This document shows, one piece after another, positions 1 to 5,341 of a stretch of DNA of 7,501 nucleotides (positions are counted from its first letter, which is position 1; the number at the start of each line of letters is the position of its first letter). The notes under the pieces are model-generated. The model did no database searches. It was given only the letters and a program-made list of their open reading frames with translations, and was not told the DNA's origin. The stretch is taken from NCBI GenBank assembly GCA_031254455.1, contig JAIRUI010000105.1, positions 1-7,501 on the forward strand, written 5' to 3'. The stretch comes from Chitinispirillales bacterium (GTDB lineage Bacteria > Fibrobacterota > Chitinivibrionia > Chitinivibrionales > Chitinivibrionaceae). The position numbers and the translations under genes are program-made.

Positions 1-18
1 ATCTTTCTTCCCTTGCAT
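1..18 (-). CDS. N-terminus of a leftward gene, probably an IS transposase (partial)
   Basis: Only the first six codons (MQGKKD) lie in the window; the rest is beyond base 1. The start is well supported: an ATG at 18-16 on the minus strand preceded by AGGAGG (30-25) with a 6-nt spacer. The peptide MQGKK is a beginning I recall from IS1182/IS4-like DDE transposases of Bacteroidetes and relatives. It also sits directly beside a broken IS630 gene and a long perfect hairpin. The transposase identity is therefore an inference from six residues and context; the presence of a translation start is much more certain than its product. Confidence 0.45.
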
Positions 19-24
19 AGATAC

Positions 25-30
25 CCTCCT
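25..30 (-). promoter_or_regulatory. Strong Shine-Dalgarno site of the leftward gene
   Basis: The minus strand reads AGGAGG followed by GTATCT and then ATG. This is a full-strength ribosome binding site at near-ideal distance, and it is the main reason for calling a gene start at the extreme edge of the window. Confidence 0.7.
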
Positions 31-59
31 AAATATGATTTGTTTATAAAGAAAATACT

Positions 60-99
60 AAAAAGGAAGCAGGAAATGATACTTTCCTGCTTCCTTTTT
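60..99. terminator. Perfect 17-bp hairpin with A/T-run flanks (bidirectional terminator shape, possible IS end)
   Basis: The left arm at 60-76 and right arm at 83-99 are exact reverse complements over 17 bp, with a 6-nt loop (TGATAC). The arms begin with five A and end with five T plus one more, so on either strand the stem is followed by a T run, as in a rho-independent terminator. It lies about 40 bp upstream of the leftward transposase-like start and directly abuts the IS630 remnant. It may therefore be the end region of the left element, shielding its transposase from read-through transcription. That role is inferred; the structure is seen directly. Confidence 0.65.
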
Positions 100-101
100 T
101 G

Positions 102-323
102 AGTTGTGCAACAGGCACAAATTACTTGTTTTTGCCTCCGTATTCACCTGATTTGAATCCAATAGAATTGATGTGGTCAAAAATGAAAAGCAAGATTAAA
201 GAAATTGAACCGAGTGGGAAAGACGAACTTATTCAAGCGTTAAATACAGCGTTAGAATGTGTAACAAACGATGATGTCAGAAATTGGATTAGGCACGATG
301 GATACAGAACACAAAAAGTTTAA
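102..323 (+). pseudogene. IS630-family transposase, C-terminal remnant
   Basis: The frame encodes about 73 residues containing LFLPPYSPDLNPIE, the signature block of IS630/Tc1-mariner DDE transposases. The E in NPIE (codon 165-167) is the third catalytic acidic residue. Downstream lie the usual W-S-K-x-K segment and a helical tail ending at TAA 321-323. Full proteins of the family are roughly 170-350 residues. The two catalytic aspartates and the DNA-binding domain are missing, and similarity starts abruptly just after the hairpin ending at 99. The only start available is a TTG (99) without a ribosome binding site, so this is a dead fragment, probably cut by insertion of the left-hand element. 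Nothing suggests it is expressed. Confidence 0.88.
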
Positions 324-353
324 TTGCTATATTTATTTTACATAGTGAAAATA

Positions 354-374
354 TTATTTGCCTGCGGCAAATAA
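354..374 (-). terminator. Probable rho-independent terminator of the greA-lepA operon
   Basis: Arms TTATTTGCC (354-362) and GGCAAATAA (366-374) pair perfectly over 9 bp around a 3-nt loop. It lies 22 bp past the lepA stop on the minus strand, where the stem is followed by TATTTTC. The T run is interrupted, so strength is uncertain, but the position is right for ending the leftward operon. Confidence 0.6.
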
Positions 375-396
375 GTTAGCGCGGCGATAATTCTTA

Positions 397-2199
397 TCAA
401 TTTCCTCCGTCCCTTTTCAATACCGCCAAAAACGCTTTTTGCGGAATTTCGACGCTTCCTATTTGTTTCATCCGCTTTTTACCTTCTTTTTGCTTTTCCA
501 AAAGTTTGCGTTTGCGGGAAATATCTCCGCCGTAACACTTTGCGGTTACGTCTTTTCGATAAGGTCTGACCGTGCTTCTTGCGATAATTTTACTTCCGAC
601 CGCCGCTTGAATAGCAACCGCAAACTGCTGTCTGGGAATTAAATCTTTAAGTTTCTCGGTGATGAAATTTCCGTAATTATACGACTTATCCTTGTGAATT
701 ATACACGAAAACGCATCGACCGCTTCGCCGTTTATCAAAATGTCAAGTTTCACCATATTTGATTTTTGGTAACCCGAAAGTTCGTAATCCATCGACGCAT
801 AACCCGAACTGCAACTTTTGAGACGATCGAAAAAGTCGATAATCAACTCTTGAATAGGAATTTTGTAATGAAGAGTAACTCGTGTCGTATCAAGGTATTC
901 CATAGTTTCCATAACCGCGCGTTTTTCATCGCAAAGTTTCATAATCGCTCCGGTGTAAGTCGTCGGAGTTATAATCTGAACTTTGGCGATCGGCTCGGAA
1001 ATAGATTCTATTTCACCCGCAGGCGGTAAGTCGCCGGGACGTTCTATCTCGACAATTTCTCCGTTTTGCCTTTCGATTTTATACACGACGTTAGGAATCG
1101 TAGTGATAATATCGACGCCGAACTCTCGAGAAAGCCGCTCTTGCGTTATCTCCATGTGTAAAAGCCCCAAAAATCCGGTTCTGAATCCAAAACCCAATAC
1201 CTCAGACGATTCGGGAATAAAATTCAGAGAAGAATCGTTTAACGCAAGTTTTTCAAGCGCGTTGCGAAGAATGTCGTAATCACCCTTGTCAATCGGATAC
1301 AAGCCGGAAAACACCATCGGCTTTATCACCTTATACCCTGCGATAGCCGACGGCGCCGGGTTATTCGCCAACGTTATCGTGTCGCCGATGCGGATGTCCG
1401 AAAGAGTTTTGAGCGACGCTATAACATAGCCTACCTGCCCTGTTTCCAATTCCTGCGCCGGCGCTCTCTTCAGCCCGAAAACGCCTAGTTCTGTAATTTC
1501 ATAAACCTGTTCTGTTTTCATAAATTTAATTTTATCGCCGATTTTTATACTTCCTTCAAAAACGCGAACATACGCAATGGCCCCCCTGTAACTGTCAAAA
1601 ACAGAATCAAAAATCAACGCTTTCGTGTAAGGTTCGTTTTTGGTTTTCGGCGCCGGAATCTCAATAATGGCTTTCTCAAGAATTTCTTTGACTCCTGCGC
1701 CGCTCTTTGCGGAACAGGTCAAAATTTGCGCCGCATCAATTCCAAGCAGATCTGAAATCTGCCGCCCTACCGCTTCGGGATTCGCCGCCGGAAGGTCTAT
1801 CTTATTCATAACCGGAATTATCGTCAAATCGTTTTCCATTGCAAGATAAATATTCGACAAGGTCTGCGCCTCAATTCCCTGCGACGCATCCACTACAAGT
1901 ATCGCGCCTTCACAGGCGGCAAGCGAACGCGATACTTCGTAGGTAAAGTCAACGTGCCCGGGAGTGTCTATCAAATTTATCGTATATTCCTTTTGATTTT
2001 GTGCGCGATATTTCATCTGAATCGGATGCGCTTTTATCGTAATCCCGCGTTCCTTTTCCAAATCCATATCGTCGAGAAGCTGGTCTTGCATATCGCGCTC
2101 ACAAATCGTATTCGTAATCTGCAAAAATCTGTCGGCAAGCGTACTTTTCCCGTGGTCGATGTGCGCAATTATCGAAAAATTTCGTATTTCATTTATCAT
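397..2199 (-). CDS. lepA: Elongation factor 4 (back-translocating GTPase LepA)
   Basis: LepA is a ribosome-associated translational GTPase, cytosolic and membrane-associated, implicated in remodelling stalled or mis-translocated ribosomes and in initiation/biogenesis. The 600 residues match the family length (about 600). All G motifs are intact: G1 AHIDHGKST (12-20), G2 RGITI (51-55), G3 DTPGH (78-82, with the catalytic histidine at 82), G4 NKID (132-135) and G5 SAK (163-165). The LepA-specific basic C-terminal domain is present and ends with KQKEGKKRMKQIGSVEIP and AFLAVLK. The ATG at 2199 is preceded by GGTGAAG and lies 15 nt after the methyltransferase stop, so it is probably the last gene of the greA operon. 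Stop is TGA. No defect is visible. Confidence 0.98.
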   Translation of the reverse strand: MINEIRNFSIIAHIDHGKSTLADRFLQITNTICERDMQDQLLDDMDLEKERGITIKAHPIQMKYRAQNQKEYTINLIDTPGHVDFTYEVSRSLAACEGAILVVDASQGIEAQTLSNIYLAMENDLTIIPVMNKIDLPAANPEAVGRQISDLLGIDAAQILTCSAKSGAGVKEILEKAIIEIPAPKTKNEPYTKALIFDSVFDSYRGAIAYVRVFEGSIKIGDKIKFMKTEQVYEITELGVFGLKRAPAQELETGQVGYVIASLKTLSDIRIGDTITLANNPAPSAIAGYKVIKPMVFSGLYPIDKGDYDILRNALEKLALNDSSLNFIPESSEVLGFGFRTGFLGLLHMEITQERLSREFGVDIITTIPNVVYKIERQNGEIVEIERPGDLPPAGEIESISEPIAKVQIITPTTYTGAIMKLCDEKRAVMETMEYLDTTRVTLHYKIPIQELIIDFFDRLKSCSSGYASMDYELSGYQKSNMVKLDILINGEAVDAFSCIIHKDKSYNYGNFITEKLKDLIPRQQFAVAIQAAVGSKIIARSTVRPYRKDVTAKCYGGDISRKRKLLEKQKEGKKRMKQIGSVEIPQKAFLAVLKRDGGN

Positions 2200-2214
2200 T
2201 TTTTCTTCACCGTC

Positions 2215-3345
2215 CTAATTAACATAATGTTCTCCGAATAGATTTCTAAAATAGCCGTTTATCGCAAAGTTTGTGTTTTTATCGACTGTTTTTTTTATTT
2301 TCTTAGACAAAAAATCATATTTGGAAACGGATTTTTCAACAAAACAATTCTTAATTTTCAAAAACTCGTCTATGTTAATGAAAACGTCGCTGTTGCCGAA
2401 ATAGTAGGGCAAGTTTTTTATGTATTCTTTGAAAACATCGACGTAGCAGTAATACGCAAAATTTTCTTCTACAACCCGTAGCGAATTATTTATTTCGTTT
2501 TCCAAAAAAGTTTTAGCCCTTTTCAATGCGTTTATATCGCGCATCGTATAAAAGTACGCAACCGCGTCATTTTTTTCGACCGATGTAAAATTCGGATATT
2601 TTGAAACGTAATTTCCTATCGAATCAAAATCGTTTATCGCAAATTTTTTGCCGTCTTCTGTTTTGAAACGATATTTTTTTATGTACGAATAATCCATTCC
2701 GTACGAATTTTTTTCGTAAAATGCGATAATTATCGGAAACTGCACAGTCTTAGACGTTTTTACAAAGTCTCCGCTTGAAACTATAACGCCGTCTTTAAGA
2801 ATATAATTTTTAGTAAAATTCTTGAGCGCGTTAAAATTCGCTTCTTTGATTAAATACGAAAGCGGATGCAAAACGCAGATAAAATTCGGCTGCAATTTGT
2901 CGTAAGAAAGCAAAAACGACAAACCCAAATCGCGCGATTTCAAATCAAAATCAATATCTGTTTTTTTGCTTTTCATCGAATTTCTTATTTGTGAAGTCGT
3001 GTCGTTGTAAGGCGGATTTCCGACGATTATTATTTGCGAGTTTTCGTTCAAACCGTAACTATGTCTGCAGACGTTTTTCAGACTGTTATGATTAAAAAAA
3101 CTAATCTTTTCGTTTTGTTTTCGGGCAAAAAGAAGCGCTTCTTCGTCAATATCCGCGCCGATCGAATTTATGCCGTCCAAGAAATTTCCATATCCGCAGG
3201 ACGTATCTAAGAAAACGTATTTTCCCGTCTCCGGCACGTTCTTTTCAATCATTTCATAAACTTTTGCGACCAAATGCGGCGGCGTATAAAAACTTCCGAA
3301 ATTTACGCGGGTTTCAAAATCAAGATGTCGGGCTTCAAAATCCAT
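2215..3345 (-). CDS. N6-adenine DNA methyltransferase, apparently solitary
   Basis: A 376-residue class I SAM-dependent DNA methyltransferase, predicted to methylate adenine N6. Motif X-like GSFYTPP is at 17-23. Motif I (SAM binding) is FLDTSCGYGNF at 45-55, followed by acidic GADID (63-67) in the motif II position. The catalytic motif IV NPPY is at 110-113. The later stretch FICVLHPLSYL (146-156) fits the strands after motif IV. The rest, about 190-376, has no motif I recognise and is probably the target-recognition part. Motif order X-I-IV suggests the gamma-type arrangement of type II/IIG enzymes, but the protein is too short for a fused endonuclease and no restriction gene is adjacent. 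It lies 13 nt after greA and 15 nt before lepA, so it is likely co-transcribed. The ribosome binding site is weak (GAG about 8 nt upstream). Its AT-richness compared with greA and lepA suggests acquisition, though the acyltransferase gene is similarly AT-rich. The sequence recognised is unknown. Confidence 0.85.
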   Translation of the reverse strand: MDFEARHLDFETRVNFGSFYTPPHLVAKVYEMIEKNVPETGKYVFLDTSCGYGNFLDGINSIGADIDEEALLFARKQNEKISFFNHNSLKNVCRHSYGLNENSQIIIVGNPPYNDTTSQIRNSMKSKKTDIDFDLKSRDLGLSFLLSYDKLQPNFICVLHPLSYLIKEANFNALKNFTKNYILKDGVIVSSGDFVKTSKTVQFPIIIAFYEKNSYGMDYSYIKKYRFKTEDGKKFAINDFDSIGNYVSKYPNFTSVEKNDAVAYFYTMRDINALKRAKTFLENEINNSLRVVEENFAYYCYVDVFKEYIKNLPYYFGNSDVFINIDEFLKIKNCFVEKSVSKYDFLSKKIKKTVDKNTNFAINGYFRNLFGEHYVN

Positions 3346-3358
3346 ATTTTACTCAAAA

Positions 3359-3826
3359 TTACTCAAACGAAACGATTTTCAACTTGTATTTTCCGGCAGG
3401 AGCGGCAACTTCGACAATATCCCCCGCTTTTTTACCCAAAAACGCCTGTCCAAGCGGTGAAGTTACCGAAACCATCCCTTGCGATGGATTTGCCTCGTCG
3501 GCGCCGACCAAAACATACTCTTCCTTTTCGTCTTCGTCGTCGATTTCACAGCAAATAACTTTTGAGCCGAAACGAATTTCATCGCTGTTTACTTCGGTTT
3601 CGATAATCTGGGCGTCTGCGATGCGGCTTTCAAGATAACGGATTTTATCCTGAATCTGCCCCTGTCTTTCGCGGGCGGCATGATATTCCGCGTTTTCTTT
3701 GAGATCGCCATGGGAGCGCGCTTCCGCAACTTTTTCTATTATAGCTGGTAATTCTACCCGCCTAAAACGGTCTAATTCTTCTACTAATTTATCAAACCCG
3801 CTTTTTGTCATCGGGACACGAGCCAT
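3359..3826 (-). CDS. greA: Transcription elongation factor GreA
   Basis: GreA inserts its coiled coil into the RNA polymerase secondary channel and stimulates cleavage of backtracked RNA, rescuing stalled complexes. Its 155 residues match the family (about 158). The N-terminal antiparallel coiled coil spans about 1-75, with the tip GDLKENAEYHAA (40-51) carrying the acidic residues D41 and E44 that organise the catalytic Mg2+. The C-terminal FKBP-like domain (about 83-155) contains the conserved SPLGQAFLGKKAGD. The ATG at 3826 has AAAAGGAAT upstream, a good ribosome binding site. It appears to be the first gene of a greA-methyltransferase-lepA operon. Confidence 0.98.
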   Translation of the reverse strand: MARVPMTKSGFDKLVEELDRFRRVELPAIIEKVAEARSHGDLKENAEYHAARERQGQIQDKIRYLESRIADAQIIETEVNSDEIRFGSKVICCEIDDEDEKEEYVLVGADEANPSQGMVSVTSPLGQAFLGKKAGDIVEVAAPAGKYKLKIVSFE

Positions 3827-3873
3827 AAATATTCCTTTTTATAAAAAAACAAATTCTCACGAAAGAAAAATAC

Positions 3874-3901
3874 AATATATTCACAACACCCCACAAGTAA
3901 A
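3874..3901 (-). promoter_or_regulatory. Candidate sigma-70 promoter for the greA operon
   Basis: Reading the minus strand, TTTACT (3901-3896) and TATATT (3879-3874) are separated by 16 bp, matching 4/6 and 5/6 of the -35 and -10 consensus. Transcription would start near 3867, giving a leader of about 40 nt before greA. This is a consensus match only, in an AT-rich region where chance matches are common. Confidence 0.4.
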
Positions 3902-3942
3902 AACCGCATCATAAGAAGAAATAATTAAAAAAGAGCAAGTTT

Positions 3943-3964
3943 TACCGTTTAGCGGCGAACGGTA
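3943..3964. repeat. Short inverted repeat
   Basis: TACCGTT (3943-3949) and AACGGTA (3958-3964) form a perfect 7-bp stem with an 8-nt loop. It could be an operator or a weak hairpin upstream of both divergent genes. No T run of terminator quality follows on either strand. Confidence 0.4.
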
Positions 3965-4033
3965 TTTTATACGTAATATCTTATAATGAAATGATACTGT
4001 AAATTTTACTCCCTGCCGCTTTCTTCTGAGAAA

Positions 4034-4067
4034 TGCGACAAGGGTTGGAAATTGCGACAAGGCTTGG
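4034..4067 (+). repeat. Tandem 15-bp direct repeat, 19-bp period
   Basis: TGCGACAAGGGTTGG (4034-4048) is repeated as TGCGACAAGGCTTGG (4053-4067), 14 of 15 identical. The GC-richer repeats stand out in an AT-rich spacer and end two bases before a perfect DnaA box. They look like paired protein-binding sites; the binding protein is unknown. Confidence 0.6.
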
Positions 4068-4069
4068 TT

Positions 4070-4078
4070 TTATCCACA
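4070..4078 (+). promoter_or_regulatory. Perfect DnaA-box sequence
   Basis: TTATCCACA is an exact match to the high-affinity DnaA box consensus, in non-coding DNA next to the direct repeat and an AT-rich stretch (4079-4140). I find only one exact copy here and neither dnaA nor rpmH nearby. A DnaA-regulated promoter or a chance match is as likely as an origin. Confidence 0.4.
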
Positions 4079-4136
4079 ATTTGGAAAATATAGGAAAAGA
4101 TTGCACATAATTCTCAAATTTTTTCAATTTTTACTG

Positions 4137-4164
4137 TAAAGAAAATTCAAAAACATTCCGATAA
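4137..4164 (+). promoter_or_regulatory. Candidate sigma-28 (FliA/SigD) flagellar promoter
   Basis: TAAAGAAA (4137-4144), 12 bp, then TCCGATAA (4157-4164). The FliA consensus is TAAAGTTT-N11-GCCGATAA, so the -10 matches 7/8, the -35 core TAAAG is intact, and the spacer is one base long. Transcription would begin near 4172, about 30 nt before the GTG start of the small gene. A sigma-70 alternative overlaps it: TTCAAA (4146-4151), 17 bp, TATAAG (4169-4174). Confidence 0.5.
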
Positions 4165-4202
4165 TATATATAAGTATAGACAACTGCAACATGGAGGTTG
4201 CT

Positions 4203-4406
4203 GTGGATACGAACATTAATCCGGTAACGGGGAAACGGCTCGGTAAGTTTCTATGGAAAGATAAAACCGAGCAGGAAAAATTTCTGTTTGATTACCGCAA
4301 AAAAATAGCGGGCGGGTTTTATTCTTCGGAATTGGTTTTGATTTCGATTTTAGACGAAATTTCTCCGGTCTTGAGCGAAAGTGTCGGTGTAAAACCCATA
4401 CTTTAA
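4203..4406 (+). CDS. Small 67-residue protein, possible FlgM-like anti-sigma-28 factor
   Basis: I do not recognise this protein with certainty. The start chosen is GTG 4203, because GGAGG (4193-4197) sits 5 nt before it; the upstream in-frame ATG at 4191 would overlap that site and has none of its own. The product is soluble, rich in lysine and acidic residues, without signal peptide or cysteine. Its C-terminal half, about 31-57 (YRKKIAGGFYSSELVLISIL then DEISPVL), weakly resembles the C-terminal sigma-binding region of FlgM: K-I-x-x-G-x-Y followed by an amphipathic helix. A sigma-28-type promoter upstream and a flagellin gene about 2.8 kb downstream fit that reading, but FlgM is usually longer (about 90-100) and the resemblance is by eye. 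Its TAA overlaps the stop of the converging acyltransferase gene. Confidence 0.6.
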   Translation: MDTNINPVTGKRLGKFLWKDKTEQEKFLFDYRKKIAGGFYSSELVLISILDEISPVLSESVGVKPIL

Positions 4407-5320
4407 TCCCAGAAACAATAATAATTATACCATTGAAGCGGAGTTCTCTTCGCATGTTCGGCAACGCGATTCACAAAATCGCACATCGCGTCAAAAACAA
4501 ACTCTTCACGTTTTTTACGGTCAGAATTCAAGATTTCTATCGGCTCGCATGCGCAAAATTCATAAACATTTACACTCTTTCGTGTCGTGAAAACGGGAAT
4601 TATCGGCGTTTGCGTTATGGCGGCAATTTCAAATATTCCGCGCGGAAATTTCGCTTTTTCACCCAAAAATTCGATTTCAGCGACGTTATCGCCTATGTAT
4701 CTGTCGCCCAAAGCCGCTACTATTTCGCCGTTTTGTAAAGCGTTTTTTATTTTCAACGCGGTTTCAAGCGCTTCGCCGTCCGATAAAATTATATTTACTT
4801 TTCGATTTCTATTCACGGTTTCATAAATTTTTTTCATTTTTTTACCGTCACGCTCAACCATTAAAATATTGAGTTTTGCACTTATTCTTTCGCTTAAAAT
4901 TTCACCCGCAAGTTCAAAATTTCCTATATGCGCCGAAAGCAAAATGACGCCTTTACCGGTTCTTGCGATATTTTCAATGTAATTCTCATTTTTCGTCAAA
5001 TATTTTATCCGCCTGTTTTTGCCTATAAGAAAGCCGGACTTGTGAATCAAAGTAATCGAAAACGAAAAAAAATGCGCGTAGTAATCAAAAAAATTCGTTG
5101 ATAAACCTAAATGTCTGCGAAATTGCTTAACCGCCTTTCTCGCATTTGAATTTATTATCGTATGGACAAAACAGACGGGAATAAGCAGAATATAGGCGGG
5201 AATAAAACCGAAGAACTTTATCAGCGCAAGAAATATTTTTATTCCCAATCCCCATCCGCGCGTTTTCCCGCTCCATTTTTGGTCTGACATTTTTAATTTA
5301 GACGATAATTTGATTGTCAA
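4403..5320 (-). CDS. LpxL/HtrB-family lysophospholipid (lipid A-type) acyltransferase
   Basis: A 305-residue inner-membrane acyltransferase that probably adds an acyl chain to a lipid A-like or other glycolipid precursor. After the family-like start WSGKTRGWGLG (16-26), one hydrophobic segment (about 28-54) anchors it. Catalytic block I is HIGNFE (131-136, HX4E). GDRYIG (205-210), FPRG (225-228) and PIIPVF (239-244) are the other acyltransferase blocks, and the typical QWYNYYCFW lies at the C-terminus. The TTG at 5320 is called because AGAGGAG lies 10 nt upstream, within the 21-nt gap after hydE. The ATG at 5290 (giving MSDQKW...) agrees better with relatives but has no ribosome binding site. 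It is the last gene of the sagB-hydE operon. The acyl donor and acceptor cannot be read from sequence. lpxL itself is not claimed, since this family also includes enzymes for aryl polyenes and other lipids. Confidence 0.88.
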   Translation of the reverse strand: MTIKLSSKLKMSDQKWSGKTRGWGLGIKIFLALIKFFGFIPAYILLIPVCFVHTIINSNARKAVKQFRRHLGLSTNFFDYYAHFFSFSITLIHKSGFLIGKNRRIKYLTKNENYIENIARTGKGVILLSAHIGNFELAGEILSERISAKLNILMVERDGKKMKKIYETVNRNRKVNIILSDGEALETALKIKNALQNGEIVAALGDRYIGDNVAEIEFLGEKAKFPRGIFEIAAITQTPIIPVFTTRKSVNVYEFCACEPIEILNSDRKKREEFVFDAMCDFVNRVAEHAKRTPLQWYNYYCFWD

Positions 5321-5341
5321 TTATCTTTATCTCCTCTTGGC

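Larger units (their letters stand above)
3827..4202. other. 376-bp AT-rich intergenic region between divergent genes
   Basis: This gap separates the divergent greA operon and the small plus-strand gene, so it must hold promoters in both directions. From left to right it contains the greA promoter candidate, a 7-bp inverted repeat (3943-3964), a TATAAT (3982-3987) without a convincing -35, a 15-bp direct repeat (4034-4067), a perfect DnaA box (4070-4078), and a sigma-28-like promoter (4137-4164). The 9-mer TACTGTAAA occurs twice (3995-4003 and 4132-4140). I see no tRNA or recognisable riboswitch. Confidence 0.7.

Noticed and set aside
439..2241. Several plus-strand open frames of 67-98 codons opposite lepA
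   Set aside because: They lie antisense to a fully conserved gene, lack ribosome binding sites and encode low-complexity peptides without family motifs.
3979..3987. Sigma-70 promoter at the perfect TATAAT (3982-3987)
   Set aside because: No acceptable -35 at 16-18 bp, and it lies more than 200 bp from the only plus-strand gene it could serve.
4034..4067. CRISPR fragment
   Set aside because: Repeats are 15 bp with a 4-bp spacer and only two copies; no cas gene is present.
4033..4110. A 25-codon plus-strand frame starting ATG 4033 across the direct repeats
   Set aside because: No ribosome binding site, very short, and its sequence is explained by the direct repeat and DnaA-box region.
4020..4140. 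Chromosomal replication origin
   Set aside because: Only one exact DnaA box, no dnaA, dnaN, rpmH or parAB nearby; kept only as a finding to check.
4216..4464. An 82-codon minus-strand frame spanning the end of the acyltransferase and the small plus-strand gene
   Set aside because: It overlaps the well-supported acyltransferase C-terminus in another frame, has no good ribosome binding site and shows no recognisable motif; the opposite-strand frame has better start signals.
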